From Grimontia sedimenti (lineage in GTDB: Bacteria; Pseudomonadota; Gammaproteobacteria; Enterobacterales; Vibrionaceae): DNA of 46,919 bases. Position numbers and translations under genes: made by a program. Every line of letters begins with the position of its first letter. Within the stretch, counting starts at the first letter, position 1. Below the pieces are notes generated by a model that saw only the letters and a list, made by a program, of their open reading frames with translations, did no database searches and was not told the origin of the DNA. The stretch covers positions 1-46,919 of the forward strand of contig NZ_JAALDL010000026.1 in assembly GCF_011045095.1 (NCBI RefSeq), in the 5' to 3' direction. This document shows positions 1 through 8,344 of this stretch, in pieces.

Positions 1-73
1 GCTGCCGCTCGACTTGCATGTGTTAGGCCTGCCGCCAGCGTTCAATCTGAGCCATGATCAAACTCTTCAATTA
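1..73 (-). rRNA. rrs: 16S rRNA, 5' end only (partial)
   Basis: The reverse complement reads as the universal 16S 5' end, including the sequence to which the standard 27F primer anneals (about 50-69) and the following ACGCTGGCGGCAGGCC segment. Only the first ~73 nucleotides are inside the window; the gene continues leftwards. The 5' end was placed by comparison with the E. coli mature end and could be off by a few bases. It is preceded by a full rrn leader and promoter region (about 74-520), so it is the head of a real rrn operon. Confidence 0.97.
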
Positions 74-211
74 AAGTTTTTGGCTCGATGAAATACTGTA
101 TAAATTGACTGTGCCGATAACTCCGAAGAGTTTTCGTTTGGTCACTCAGTAAACATCGATAAATCTTTTGTCTATCAATCACGAGTGCCCACACAGATTG
201 CATAGGTCAAA

Positions 212-223
212 TTGTTAAAGAAC
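212..223 (-). promoter_or_regulatory. rrn leader boxA antitermination site
   Basis: The minus strand reads GTTCTTTAACAA, very close to the E. coli rrn boxA (TGCTCTTTAACA), the RNA site for NusB/NusE in ribosomal antitermination. It is followed at about 182-200 by CAATCTGTGTGGGCACTCGT, the conserved leader segment just before 16S in enterics and vibrios, which takes part in the RNase III processing stem. Position about 140 nt before the 16S gene fits. Confidence 0.85.
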
Positions 224-265
224 GTTGACTTGAAGAAGCGTTGCTTCTCACCGTCAGGGCTGCGA

Positions 266-293
266 ATTTTACGCTGCCGGGCGATGAAGTCAA
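266..293 (-). promoter_or_regulatory. rrn promoter P2
   Basis: On the minus strand there is a -35 TTGACT (288-293), a 16-bp spacer and a -10 TAAAAT (266-271). It lies about 190 bp downstream of P1 and upstream of boxA, the place where rrn P2 promoters sit. The match is good, but start-site activity is inferred. Confidence 0.65.
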
Positions 294-455
294 GAAGAAA
301 TTTTGAGATTTTTCAGCGTTGCTTTCGCAACCCTCAAAACACCTTGTTGACTTGCCTCTTCACCGCATTTATCAATGCCTTGATGAGGAAGTTTTCGCGT
401 TTCGACTTGGTGGACATTTCCTTATTGGGAGCCGCTTGCCGTGTCGATGGGGCGC

Positions 456-483
456 ATTATAGGGAGGTCTCGAATTCTGGCAA
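456..483 (-). promoter_or_regulatory. rrn promoter P1 with GC-rich discriminator
   Basis: On the minus strand: -35 TTGCCA (478-483), a 16-bp spacer, -10 TATAAT (456-461), then the discriminator GCGCCCC. The short 16-bp spacer and GC-rich discriminator are hallmarks of stringently controlled rrn P1 promoters (ppGpp/DksA and initiating-NTP sensing). Upstream, about 484-515 contains T- and A-rich tracts that could form an UP element. The 3' end of pilV lies only 43 bp upstream of the -35. Confidence 0.88.
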
Positions 484-526
484 GGGCTTTTTGCGAAAAG
501 AGTCACAAAAACCGATTAACCGTTCA

Positions 527-961
527 CTAATCCAGCAGGTTGGTGAATTTAGACACAGAAACCGGGAGAGAAAGGCTTTGAGCTGTGCCATTTCTGTCAT
601 TCCAGCTGACTTTAACATCCATTATCTTGGCGTAGGTTACGGCCATACCACTGGCTGGCGTGTATTGAAGCGTTTTGGTAGGCGTCACTGAAAGGCTATA
701 TAACGAGCCTTCATTCAGTGTTAACTGACAGCTTTGAATATTTTCTACTGTTTTGCCTTCGCAATCTGAACCTGTGGTATTCAATGTCTGCAGTAAAGCA
801 ATCTGAGACTCCGCAATTTGCTTTGCTTCAACAAACATAAGTGCGTTCGCCTTCTCAACTTCGAGGTGGCTATATAGCTTTAACGTTCCAACACCAGACA
901 AAACAACGACCAATATAGCGATAAGCGTCTCTACAAGTGAAAAGCCTTTGTTAGAAGTCAT
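527..961 (-). CDS. pilV: type IV minor pilin, PilV-like
   Basis: A 144-residue class III-signal prepilin. The six-residue leader MTSNKG is cut by PilD after Gly6, leaving Phe at +1 and the conserved Glu at +5 (FSLVETL), followed by a hydrophobic helix of about 20 residues that inserts in the inner membrane before pilus assembly. Two cysteines (near 63 and 74) could form a C-terminal disulfide as in minor pilins. It is the last gene of the fimT-pilW-pilX-pilV operon; its start overlaps the end of pilX by 11 bp. Minor pilins of this set prime assembly of a type IV pilus; in Vibrio cholerae the equivalent cluster beside dnaJ is tied to the DNA-uptake pilus. The exact PilV/GspI-like assignment rests on gene order and N-terminus only. 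Confidence 0.8.
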   Translation of the reverse strand: MTSNKGFSLVETLIAILVVVLSGVGTLKLYSHLEVEKANALMFVEAKQIAESQIALLQTLNTTGSDCEGKTVENIQSCQLTLNEGSLYSLSVTPTKTLQYTPASGMAVTYAKIMDVKVSWNDRNGTAQSLSLPVSVSKFTNLLD

Positions 962-2315
962 GAATACTTCCTTTTACCAGCTTTGGCTCGGAGGGAAAAA
1001 GTTCATCATCATCGATGCTTTCATCATACCCTGGTTTGAACGCGCCAAAGACCTTTGACGTTCCTTTTTCTACGTCCACAATGTAACTGCCTTTTGTTTC
1101 AAAAGAGCCATGGAATAGAAAAGGAAGATATTTCCAGTTGTCCACTTCCATTCCTAATGCATCAGGCTCATTAAACAAATCACAAAAAGTTGCCATTGGA
1201 CCCGATGTACAAGAAACGTTAGTTACCTTATTTCCTTCATCATCAGTCGACTCGCTGACATCCAGCCATGAATTTTGGAAATCATTTCTTTCATGATTAA
1301 ATTGAAAAATAGAACCATTGAAATTGGCCAATGCACCGCTGTAAGCAATCACTCCATCTTTCACCACGATAAATACAGGATTGGCACTATCGCTAGCCAC
1401 TCCAGCCATATTGCAATCCCCATCGACCCAAACTGTTACCAATTTGCCCGTCGCGTGCCCAGCTCCCGCAACTATGCTATTTCTCTTATCCGTAATCGTC
1501 TTCCCACATAGCTCGACATTACTTTTTACTGTCTCTGTACCGTTACCATTGTCTATAGTCGTAGTACCCGAAGTACTGAACACTGCGTCAAAGTCATCCC
1601 TCACTTTTTCCCAGTTACTTTTAGGTTCTTGAAACTTTTCTTTGAAAAGGTTCATATTAGGTTGCTGATACAAAATGTCCGACTCGAAGTCATTCATCTT
1701 TCGAGTTTTAGATGCGACAGTTGTACTGAACCCTTCCTTGCACTGCTCTAAATTGGTAGCCAATAGTTCTGATTGGAAAGTAGCGTTCGAGTCGCCCGTA
1801 TCAATCGTAACGTCCCCCCCTGCAACTATAGCTAAACACTCATAAATATTGGTTTGCCCTTCCTTACCTACATGAGCCCCTTTGGCTGGTACCCACGAGT
1901 TACCTCCCTCTATAACCAAGCTACCAGAAGTTTTGAAAGCAGATGCAGTCCCCCCGCCTCCACTGACCATAGCGCTATACGTTGCATAGCCTGAAGAAGA
2001 CGTTAGCAACCATGGACTTTCTTTACCAGAAAGCACAATTTGGCTGCCAGTCTTTTCTCTACAGTTGTCAGAAATAGTGGTTCCAAAACTTCCGTCACTT
2101 AGTGAAATGGCTGTCGGTCCATTCTGCTCAAACACCGCAATCGCACAGTCCAATCCGGCCTTTGCACTCGCTCTCTGCTTTGCATCCAAAATCTGGTTTT
2201 GCGTCTTCTTAACGTCGGCCAGCCCAGAATTAGCAACCGAAACCGCGAACAAAGCAACAATAAGCAAAATGCCGCTGACGACAGCGAGGGTTGCCATTCC
2301 TTTTTGACTCTTCAT
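951..2315 (-). CDS. pilX: PilX-like minor pilin with large C-terminal domain
   Basis: A 454-residue protein. The short leader MKSQKG, Gly6 as likely PilD cleavage site and a following hydrophobic helix (about residues 7-30) match the PilX/GspK-type N-terminus; the usual Glu at +5 is absent (Ala instead), as is common in the tip-located GspK group. At 454 residues it is over twice the length of typical PilX proteins (roughly 170-200). The remainder is Gly/Ser/Thr/Asn/Asp-rich and predicted to be extracellular, with several cysteines. It sits between pilW (40-bp gap) and pilV (11-bp overlap), so it is co-transcribed with them. Likely a priming or tip subunit of a type IV pilus. The family call is from N-terminus and operon position; I do not recognise the C-terminal domain. 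Confidence 0.75.
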   Translation of the reverse strand: MKSQKGMATLAVVSGILLIVALFAVSVANSGLADVKKTQNQILDAKQRASAKAGLDCAIAVFEQNGPTAISLSDGSFGTTISDNCREKTGSQIVLSGKESPWLLTSSSGYATYSAMVSGGGGTASAFKTSGSLVIEGGNSWVPAKGAHVGKEGQTNIYECLAIVAGGDVTIDTGDSNATFQSELLATNLEQCKEGFSTTVASKTRKMNDFESDILYQQPNMNLFKEKFQEPKSNWEKVRDDFDAVFSTSGTTTIDNGNGTETVKSNVELCGKTITDKRNSIVAGAGHATGKLVTVWVDGDCNMAGVASDSANPVFIVVKDGVIAYSGALANFNGSIFQFNHERNDFQNSWLDVSESTDDEGNKVTNVSCTSGPMATFCDLFNEPDALGMEVDNWKYLPFLFHGSFETKGSYIVDVEKGTSKVFGAFKPGYDESIDDDELFPSEPKLVKGSIHDF

Positions 2316-2355
2316 GCTTGTTAGCCATCCACATTCGCAAGTGATACGGTGAAAT

Positions 2356-2976
2356 TCACGGTATCTTTGATTGAACTATCATTTTCAATGATGCAGTGAT
2401 GGTCACATCAACCATTTGGGCCTTGTTGGTCGATGCGACTCCTTGTAGGAAAGTGCGTTTAAAAATAAGGCTCTCAATGACCAACCGGTCAAATGTCATA
2501 TCTCGCCAGTAGCCACTGTCACATTTCCAATTCGCTAACGCGCCCCAGTTTTCGTAAACCTCGATTACCGAATTGTTTTTGCTGTCCTTACCTAATCGAT
2601 ATCCTTTGGCGTCATCTTTATTGATTGCTGAAGCCCCGGAACGCTTATCGTGGTTATAGGCAAACCGGATACATTCCCCGCCCTCAACCTTCGAAGCGCT
2701 GTCATCAATCAATACTGATGATGAAGCACCTGCCTCATCATCCTTAATAAAAGGGTTCACCGACGTACAGTCGTAGCAAAACCCTGCACGTGCTATCTCA
2801 TTTTTCATCGTGTCTGCGATGATGTTTAATTGGGATCTCAGAAAGTCGTTTTGAAGTTGCTTGGTCCCAAATTCGGTATTGATGGTAAAAAGCGCCAGAG
2901 AGGAAGCCATGACAATCAAACTGACGGTCACACCAACCATCATTTCTACCAGAGTATAACCGCGGGCACGTCTCAT
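2356..2976 (-). CDS. pilW: type IV minor pilin, PilW-like
   Basis: A prepilin-type protein of 206 residues from the chosen start. The leader MRRARG is followed by YTLVEMM, giving Gly at -1 and Glu at +5, and a hydrophobic helix. The ATG at 2976 forms an ATGA overlap with the stop of fimT, typical of translational coupling; an in-frame TTG 18 bp upstream (2994) would add six residues but lengthen the leader and is less likely. The body contains a Cys-x2-Cys pair (about residues 92-95 of this start) and two later cysteines. In-operon order fimT-pilW-pilX-pilV matches the minor-pilin sets of type IVa pili, which form the priming tip complex. Confidence 0.82.
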   Translation of the reverse strand: MRRARGYTLVEMMVGVTVSLIVMASSLALFTINTEFGTKQLQNDFLRSQLNIIADTMKNEIARAGFCYDCTSVNPFIKDDEAGASSSVLIDDSASKVEGGECIRFAYNHDKRSGASAINKDDAKGYRLGKDSKNNSVIEVYENWGALANWKCDSGYWRDMTFDRLVIESLIFKRTFLQGVASTNKAQMVDVTITASLKMIVQSKIP

Positions 2977-3512
2977 GATGGACACGATTCCCAACCGGTC
3001 ACAGCAGTATTGCTACACCCTTTCAATCCGACATACCTACGGATCATAATCCCTGATTCTTTGCCGGTTTCTTCTCCATGCGCTAATTTCACCGTTTTGT
3101 CATTTGAAGGCATGCCAGATATAGGAGAGAAATAGAAAAGTTTTGCTGGTTCTGTAAGTGCAGGCTCTTGGACATTAACCATTGCCCCTTTCTCCAAAAT
3201 GACCTTCTGCAGACCTTCACTGTCAGAGCAACTGAAGTTTGCGACTTCGGATTTTTCACTGAGCCCAATACAGCCGTTATCCGTTTCACTTGAGGGCACA
3301 TAATGCACATAAATATTGCGATGGCGTCGCAGGGATTCTGATTGTCCAACTTCCAGGACCGAAAGTAATTGGGAGGCCTTATTTTCTACAACAGCCGCTT
3401 TGTGGGAAGACACATAGGTTGGCACAGCCACCGCTGTGACGACTGCCAATACAGACACCGTCGTTATCATTTCAATTAAGCTAAATCCGCGCTGTAGATT
3501 CCAATATCTCAC
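2973..3512 (-). CDS. fimT: FimT/GspH-family minor pseudopilin
   Basis: First gene of the minor-pilin operon, 179 residues. The leader MRYWNLQRG ends in Gly, followed by FSLIEMI (Glu at +5) and a hydrophobic helix; the rest fits the FimT/GspH family, whose members have been implicated in DNA binding during natural transformation in other bacteria. The start codon is GTG (3510-3512), supported by an AAAGGAA ribosome-binding site 6-12 bases upstream; no ATG start of sensible length exists. The gene is divergent from pilE, leaving about 90 bp for both promoters. Its stop overlaps the pilW start. Confidence 0.8.
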   Translation of the reverse strand: MRYWNLQRGFSLIEMITTVSVLAVVTAVAVPTYVSSHKAAVVENKASQLLSVLEVGQSESLRRHRNIYVHYVPSSETDNGCIGLSEKSEVANFSCSDSEGLQKVILEKGAMVNVQEPALTEPAKLFYFSPISGMPSNDKTVKLAHGEETGKESGIMIRRYVGLKGCSNTAVTGWESCPS

Positions 3513-3600
3513 AACAAATTCCTTTAGCGTCTGCTGTACCTTGTTTCCATACTATCAACGGCGATACCGTAGATCTCTGGAATTAAAACGAATTTTACGC

Positions 3601-4077
3601 ATGGCAAACCAAAAAATGACGCTGAGAACTAAGACATTACATTTAGGTATGACGTTGCTCGAAATCTTGATAGCAATTGCGATTATTGGCGCCATTGCAA
3701 CGATTGCTGTACCAGCGGTAGGGGAATACCTAGTCAAATCAGAACGTAGCCGAGTCCAAGTGGATTTGTATCAGCTACAGACTCATGTTGAGCAGACTTA
3801 CACCTCGAAAGGTGGTTACCCTCAAGACCCTGCTACTGAAGCCAGCAAAAATATTCCTTTAATTTGTAATAAGTGCCAGGTTTCTGATGAGTATGATTTT
3901 TCAATTACTTTTGGAAGCAACAACGATGCCTATCGCCTTCAGGCAAAACCTAAATCCACATCACGACAAGACAAAGATACTGACTGCCACACCATGGTTA
4001 TCAATGCCGCTTCAGAGCAGTACAACTTCAAAAAAGATGGAAGCGCCATAGCTGACAACGGTGATTGTTGGACATAA
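3601..4077 (+). CDS. pilE: type IV pilin PilE-like protein
   Basis: Encodes about 158 residues: a 16-residue leader ending LHLG, then MTLLEILIAIAI (Glu at +5) and a typical pilin helix. The body is short, with four cysteines, resembling PilE/ComP-like minor or competence pilins. It is divergent from fimT and ends just before a bidirectional terminator shared with dnaJ. The reading frame is open upstream to 3436, but that start would overlap the 5' end of fimT and place the signal ~70 residues in. ATG 3601 or ATG 3616 (11-residue leader) are the realistic starts; neither has a clear Shine-Dalgarno sequence. The gene next to dnaJ in Vibrio cholerae is a pilE-type gene, which supports the call. 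Confidence 0.8.
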   Translation: MANQKMTLRTKTLHLGMTLLEILIAIAIIGAIATIAVPAVGEYLVKSERSRVQVDLYQLQTHVEQTYTSKGGYPQDPATEASKNIPLICNKCQVSDEYDFSITFGSNNDAYRLQAKPKSTSRQDKDTDCHTMVINAASEQYNFKKDGSAIADNGDCWT

Positions 4078-4103
4078 AAAACCGGCGAAATTCGCCGGTT
4101 TTT
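4078..4103. terminator. bidirectional terminator between pilE and dnaJ
   Basis: A near-perfect inverted repeat (AAAAACCGGCGAA, one-base centre, TTCGCCGGTTTTT) with A-tract on one side and T-tract on the other, so it can act as an intrinsic terminator for both convergent genes. Confidence 0.9.
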
Positions 4104-4125
4104 AATTTTTATCTCTCTCTGACTG

Positions 4126-5265
4126 TTAGCTGGTCAGATCGTCAAAGAATTTCTTCACGCCATCGAAGAAGCCTTCTGATTTAGGCTTGTGCTTTTTCGC
4201 GGCACTGCCACCCAGTGATTCTTCGAACTCACGCAACAATTCTTTTTGTTTGCTGCTGAGGTTTACCGGGGTTTCTACCACCAGTTTACAGATCAGGTCG
4301 CCAAGGCCACCACCACGCACTGACTGCACACCCTTGCCACGCATGCGGAACATACGGCCAGTTTGTGTTTCTGTCGGAACCTTCAGATTCACGCGTCCGT
4401 CGAGCGTTGGTACTTCTACTTCGCCGCCCAGTGCTGCCATGGTAAAGCTTACTGGTACTTCGCAGTACAAGTTGTTGCCATCACGGGTGAAGATGTGGTG
4501 ATCACGCACGTGTACCTGTACATACAAATCGCCAGCTGGTGCGCCAAATTCTCCGGCCTCACCTTCACCTGTTAGACGAATACGGTCACCCGTGTCTACG
4601 CCTGCAGGGATTTTCACACTAAGGGTCTTGGTCTTCTGAACACGGCCTTGGCCATGACAGCTATCGCAAGGGTCTTTGATGATTTTGCCGCGACCGTGAC
4701 AGGTTGGACAGGTCTGCTGTACAGCAAAGAAGCCCTGACGCATCTGCACTTGGCCTTGGCCGTGACAGGTTCCACACGTTTGTGGCGATGAACCTGGTTT
4801 TGCACCACTGCCACCACATGGGTCACAGCTTACGTAAGTCGGGACATCAATCTCTTTGGTCACACCACGGACTGCTTCTTCTAAAGAAAGCTCCATGTTG
4901 TAGCGAAGGTCTGCACCACGCTGGGCACGGGCCTGACCGCCACGGCGACCACCGCCAAAGATGTCGCCAAACACGTCACCAAAGATATCGCTGAAGTCTG
5001 CGCCGCCACCGAAGCCGCCGCCACCGCCCATTCCACCTTGTTCAAAGGCTGCATGGCCGTATTGGTCGTAAGCTGCGCGTTTTTGATCGTCTGTGAGGAT
5101 TTCGTACGCCAGCTTCACTTCTTTAAATTTCTCGGCTGCCGTTTCATCACCTGGGTTTTTATCCGGGTGGTACTTCATCGCAAGACGCTTGTACGCCTTT
5201 TTGATGTCACGCTCACTGGCGTCGCGGCTTACGCCAAGCACTTCATAAAAATCACGATTTGACAT
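4126..5265 (-). CDS. dnaJ: chaperone DnaJ (Hsp40)
   Basis: Co-chaperone that delivers unfolded proteins to DnaK and stimulates its ATPase. The 379-residue protein has all domains of a class I J-protein: J domain (1-70) with the HPD motif at 33-35, Gly/Phe-rich linker (about 75-110), a zinc-binding region with four CxxCxGxG repeats (starting at Cys147, 164, 186 and 200) and the C-terminal substrate-binding domain. The start at 5265 gives the conserved [12 protein letters not shown]-terminus and has a GGTG ribosome-binding site; an in-frame start 33 bases upstream adds an unconserved tail. It is downstream of dnaK, separated by 175 bp that contain two strong hairpins, and probably shares the dnaK sigma-32 promoter. 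Confidence 0.98.
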   Translation of the reverse strand: MSNRDFYEVLGVSRDASERDIKKAYKRLAMKYHPDKNPGDETAAEKFKEVKLAYEILTDDQKRAAYDQYGHAAFEQGGMGGGGGFGGGADFSDIFGDVFGDIFGGGRRGGQARAQRGADLRYNMELSLEEAVRGVTKEIDVPTYVSCDPCGGSGAKPGSSPQTCGTCHGQGQVQMRQGFFAVQQTCPTCHGRGKIIKDPCDSCHGQGRVQKTKTLSVKIPAGVDTGDRIRLTGEGEAGEFGAPAGDLYVQVHVRDHHIFTRDGNNLYCEVPVSFTMAALGGEVEVPTLDGRVNLKVPTETQTGRMFRMRGKGVQSVRGGGLGDLICKLVVETPVNLSSKQKELLREFEESLGGSAAKKHKPKSEGFFDGVKKFFDDLTS

Positions 5266-5325
5266 GTTTTGCTTGTCACCTGCTTCTATACCGGGCAAAA
5301 AAAGTTAGCCCCGTATCATACAACT

Positions 5326-5357
5326 ACGGGCGAAGGAGAAAATCCTCCTGCGCCCGT
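5326..5357 (-). other. intercistronic hairpin 1 (dnaK-dnaJ)
   Basis: An inverted repeat of 7 bp (ACGGGCG/CGCCCGT), one mismatch and 5 more bp (AGGAG/CTCCT) with a 6-nt loop. There is no T-tract directly after it on the minus strand, so it is not a standard terminator. It may stabilise the end of dnaK mRNA or be a processing or attenuation site. Confidence 0.6.
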
Positions 5358-5387
5358 GCGAAATAAAAACGGTTAAATCTTTCGATT

Positions 5388-5419
5388 CAGGTCTTGCTGC
5401 TTTTCCGTCGCAAGACCTG
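5388..5419 (-). other. intercistronic hairpin 2 (dnaK-dnaJ)
   Basis: A perfect 10-bp stem (CAGGTCTTGC/GCAAGACCTG) with a 12-nt loop, 21 bp after the dnaK stop. On the minus strand it is not followed by a run of T, so partial termination or mRNA stabilisation is more likely than full termination. Confidence 0.65.
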
Positions 5420-5440
5420 TTTCTGGGACGTTATCCAGTC

Positions 5441-7357
5441 TTATTTTTTGTCGTCTTTTACTTCTTCAAACTCAGCATCAACAACGTCGTCGTCTTGCTT
5501 AGTTTGCTCTGCACCGGCGTCTTGAGCTTGCGCAGCTTGTGCTTGCTGCTGAGCCACTTCCATCAGCTTCTGAGATGCTGCGATCAGTGCCTGCACTTTT
5601 GCGTCGATAGCTTCTTTATCTTCGCCTTTACGTGCTTCTTCCAGCTCGCTGATTGCTGCTTCGATCTTCTCTTTCTCGTCAGCTGGCAGTGCGTCGCCTG
5701 CTTCTTCGATTTGCTTGCGAGTACCGTGAACCATTTGGTCAGCTTGGTTGCGCGCAGACGCCAGTTCTTCGAACTTCTTGTCGGCTTCTTTGTTCGCTTC
5801 CGCTTCCTGAACCATTTTCTCGATTTCGTCGTCGCTCAGACCGCCAGATGCCTGGATAGTGATCTTCTGCTCTTTACCTGTGCTCTTGTCTTTCGCAGAT
5901 ACGTGCAGGATACCGTCAGCATCCAGGTCGAAGATAACTTCGATTTGTGGCATGCCACGTGGTGCTGGGTTGATGCCTTCCAGGTTGAATTGACCCAGAG
6001 ACTTGTTGTACGTCGCCTGCTTACGCTCACCTTGCAGTACGTGAATCGTTACTGCACTTTGGTTGTCTTCAGCAGTAGAGAACACTTGGTTCGCCTTAGT
6101 AGGGATAGTGGTGTTCTTCTCGATGAGCTTGGTCATCACGCCGCCCATGGTTTCGATACCCAGAGACAGTGGCGTTACGTCCAGCAGCAGAACGTCTTTC
6201 ACGTCACCTGCCAGTACACCGCCCTGAACCGCTGCACCTACTGCAACTGCTTCATCCGGGTTCACGTCTTTACGTGCTTCTTTACCAAAGAATTCAGCAA
6301 CTTTCGCTTGAACCATTGGCATACGAGTCTGACCACCAACCAAGATTACGTCGTTGATGTCGTTAACAGACAGGTCTGCGTCAGCCAGTGCTACTTTCAG
6401 TGGCTCCAGTGAACGTTGAACCAGATCTTCAACCAGTGACTCCAGCTTCGCACGGGTCACTTTAACATTCATGTGCTTAGGACCAGTCGCATCTGCAGTG
6501 ATGTATGGCAGGTTCACGTCAGTTTGCTGCGCAGAAGACAGTTCGATTTTCGCTTTCTCAGCTGCTTCTTTCAGACGCTGCATTGCCAGTGGATCTTTAC
6601 GCAGGTCGATGCCTTGGTCTTTTTTGAACTCTTCAACCAGGTAGTTGATCATACGGTTGTCGAAGTCTTCACCACCCAAGTGAGTGTCACCGTTGGTTGC
6701 CAGTACTTCGAACGTCTTCTCGCCGTCTACTTCGTCAATCTCGATGATAGAGATATCGAAAGTACCACCACCCAGGTCGTAAACTGCGATAGTACGGTCA
6801 CCACCTTGCTTGTCCAGGCCGTAAGCCAGCGCAGCAGCAGTTGGTTCGTTGATGATACGTTTAACTTCCAGACCCGCGATGCGGCCAGCGTCTTTAGTCG
6901 CTTGGCGCTGTGCGTCGTTGAAGTACGCAGGTACTGTGATAACTGCGCCAGTGACTTCCTCACCCAGGAAATCTTCTGCAGTTTTCTTCATTTTCTTCAG
7001 AACTTCAGCTGAAACCTGAGGAGCTGCCATTTTCTGGCCTTTAGCTTCTACCCATGCATCGCCGTTGTCAGCCTTAACGATTTTGTAAGGCATGATTTCG
7101 ATATCACGCTGAACTTCTTCGTCTTCGAAGCGACGACCGATCAGTCGTTTGATTGCAAACAGCGTGTTTTCTGGGTTGGTCACTGCCTGACGTTTTGCTG
7201 GCTGACCTACCAGAGTTTCACCGTCTTGGGTGTACGCGATGATTGATGGCGTTGTGCGATCGCCCTCTGCGTTTTCGATTACGCGTGGCTTGTCACCGTC
7301 CAGTACTGCTACACATGAGTTGGTAGTACCCAAGTCGATACCAATGATCTTACCCAT
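5441..7357 (-). CDS. dnaK: chaperone DnaK (Hsp70)
   Basis: ATP-dependent Hsp70 chaperone working with DnaJ and GrpE in folding and in control of the heat-shock sigma factor. The 638 residues match the usual proteobacterial length. The ATPase domain begins [18 protein letters not shown] (phosphate 1 motif) and contains the DLGGGTFD phosphate 2 motif near 195; the substrate-binding domain follows the hydrophobic linker [13 protein letters not shown] near 388-400, and the C-terminus ends in the acidic tail [15 protein letters not shown]. The start is preceded by a GGAGAAAACC ribosome-binding site and a sigma-32 promoter. It heads the dnaK-dnaJ unit; grpE lies upstream with its own promoter and terminator. 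Confidence 0.99.
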   Translation of the reverse strand: MGKIIGIDLGTTNSCVAVLDGDKPRVIENAEGDRTTPSIIAYTQDGETLVGQPAKRQAVTNPENTLFAIKRLIGRRFEDEEVQRDIEIMPYKIVKADNGDAWVEAKGQKMAAPQVSAEVLKKMKKTAEDFLGEEVTGAVITVPAYFNDAQRQATKDAGRIAGLEVKRIINEPTAAALAYGLDKQGGDRTIAVYDLGGGTFDISIIEIDEVDGEKTFEVLATNGDTHLGGEDFDNRMINYLVEEFKKDQGIDLRKDPLAMQRLKEAAEKAKIELSSAQQTDVNLPYITADATGPKHMNVKVTRAKLESLVEDLVQRSLEPLKVALADADLSVNDINDVILVGGQTRMPMVQAKVAEFFGKEARKDVNPDEAVAVGAAVQGGVLAGDVKDVLLLDVTPLSLGIETMGGVMTKLIEKNTTIPTKANQVFSTAEDNQSAVTIHVLQGERKQATYNKSLGQFNLEGINPAPRGMPQIEVIFDLDADGILHVSAKDKSTGKEQKITIQASGGLSDDEIEKMVQEAEANKEADKKFEELASARNQADQMVHGTRKQIEEAGDALPADEKEKIEAAISELEEARKGEDKEAIDAKVQALIAASQKLMEVAQQQAQAAQAQDAGAEQTKQDDDVVDAEFEEVKDDKK

Positions 7358-7404
7358 TTGGTTTTCTCCGAAAATTCGTCTTACGTCTATGTTGCGTTAA
7401 CCCA

Positions 7405-7433
7405 TATATGGGGGTCGCGGTTTAGGGTTCAAC
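7405..7433 (-). promoter_or_regulatory. sigma-32 heat-shock promoter of dnaK
   Basis: Minus strand: -35 GTTGAAC (7427-7433, consensus CTTGAAA), 13-bp spacer, -10 CCCCATATA (7405-7413, consensus CCCCATNTA). The -10 is perfect and the promoter lies about 50 bp upstream of the dnaK start. Confidence 0.85.
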
Positions 7434-7513
7434 CCTGCACAAGAAAAATTTTTAAATTTTCTTTTTGATGCACCTTAAATAAGGGCGACTTATTGGCTTT
7501 CAAGGCCTGAAAT

Positions 7514-7542
7514 GAAAAAAACCCGCAAAAAGCGGGTTTTTC
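7514..7542 (-). terminator. intrinsic terminator of grpE
   Basis: Stem AAAACCCGC/GCGGGTTTT with a 5-nt loop followed on the minus strand by a run of T residues, 13 bp after the grpE stop. It separates grpE from dnaK transcription. Confidence 0.88.
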
Positions 7543-7554
7543 CTTAAATTCGGC

Positions 7555-8160
7555 TTATGCCTGCTCGTTCACGTTACCAGCAGCGGCTTTTGAAACCATT
7601 ACCATGGCAGGACGAACAACACGACCATTCAGTTCATAGCCTTTCTGCATCACGAACATCACAGTATTTGGCTCGTGATCTGCGCTTTCCTGAATAGACA
7701 TTGCCTGATGGAATTCTGGATTGAACGGTTCGCCGTGTGGGTTCAGCTCTTTCAGGCCGAATTTTTCCACTGCGTCTTTCATGGTCTTCAGCGTTAGCTC
7801 AACGCCTTCGATCATCGGCTTGAGGGCGTCATTTTCTTTGTCCGCCATCTCTACTGCGCGTTCCATGTTGTCGATAACAGGAAGCAGTTCGTTCGCGAAA
7901 CGCTCCAGAGCAAACTTACGTGCTTTGTCGATTTCCTGCTCGGTACGACGACGCATATTTTCAATATCTGCACGTGCGCGCAGTACGCTGTCTTGTTGCT
8001 CTTTCACTGTCGCTTCACTTGCTTCAAGTGCAGCTTCAAGCTCAGTGATCCGGCTAATCATTGCATCAGTTTCAGCATCAAGGGCATTTTCTTCAGCCTG
8101 TGCTTCCACTGCTTCGTTTTGCAATTCTTCTTCCTGGATCTTGTTTTCTTCTTTGCTCAT
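7555..8160 (-). CDS. grpE: nucleotide exchange factor GrpE
   Basis: Releases ADP from DnaK and acts as a thermosensor of the chaperone cycle. The 201-residue protein has a long acidic N-terminal helix (about residues 1-90, coiled-coil forming a homodimer) and a C-terminal beta domain; the family segment [11 protein letters not shown] is near residue 91 and the C-terminal [11 protein letters not shown] strand is present. The start at 8160 (MSKEENK) has a GGAG ribosome-binding site six bases upstream; an in-frame start 60 bases further up would cross the 5' untranslated region and is rejected. Divergent from nadK; transcribed from a near-consensus sigma-32 promoter about 80 bp upstream. Confidence 0.97.
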   Translation of the reverse strand: MSKEENKIQEEELQNEAVEAQAEENALDAETDAMISRITELEAALEASEATVKEQQDSVLRARADIENMRRRTEQEIDKARKFALERFANELLPVIDNMERAVEMADKENDALKPMIEGVELTLKTMKDAVEKFGLKELNPHGEPFNPEFHQAMSIQESADHEPNTVMFVMQKGYELNGRVVRPAMVMVSKAAAGNVNEQA

Positions 8161-8237
8161 GCTCTCTCCGACACAATACACTGTGTTGAACCCCAAAAAT
8201 CTCAAGGATTGGGGCATCAATCTCGACGGTTTTGCTT

Positions 8238-8266
8238 ATTATGGGGATGAATGGTCACGTTTCAAG
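8238..8266 (-). promoter_or_regulatory. sigma-32 heat-shock promoter of grpE
   Basis: Minus strand: -35 CTTGAAA (8260-8266, perfect), 13-bp spacer, -10 CCCCATAAT (8238-8246). This is the best sigma-32 match in the window and sits in the grpE-nadK divergent spacer. Confidence 0.88.
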
Positions 8267-8344
8267 GTGTCTCTTGCCGCAATGCACGACAAGTGTAGGG
8301 CAATCACTTATACTCAAGCCACTAAACTGTGCAGGATCAATAAG

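Noticed and set aside
212-691. 159-codon plus-strand open frame across the rrn leader and pilV 3' end
   Set aside because: It lies over the rrn promoters and boxA and antisense to pilV, with no recognisable product; chance open frame.
5495-6412. 305-codon open frame antisense to dnaK
   Set aside because: Cys/Phe/Leu-rich translation typical of the reverse frame of a highly biased gene; dnaK itself is certain.
7721-8344. Long N-terminal extension of NAD kinase (501-residue frame)
   Set aside because: The extra part is antisense to grpE and crosses its promoter; the conserved N-terminus starts at 8345.
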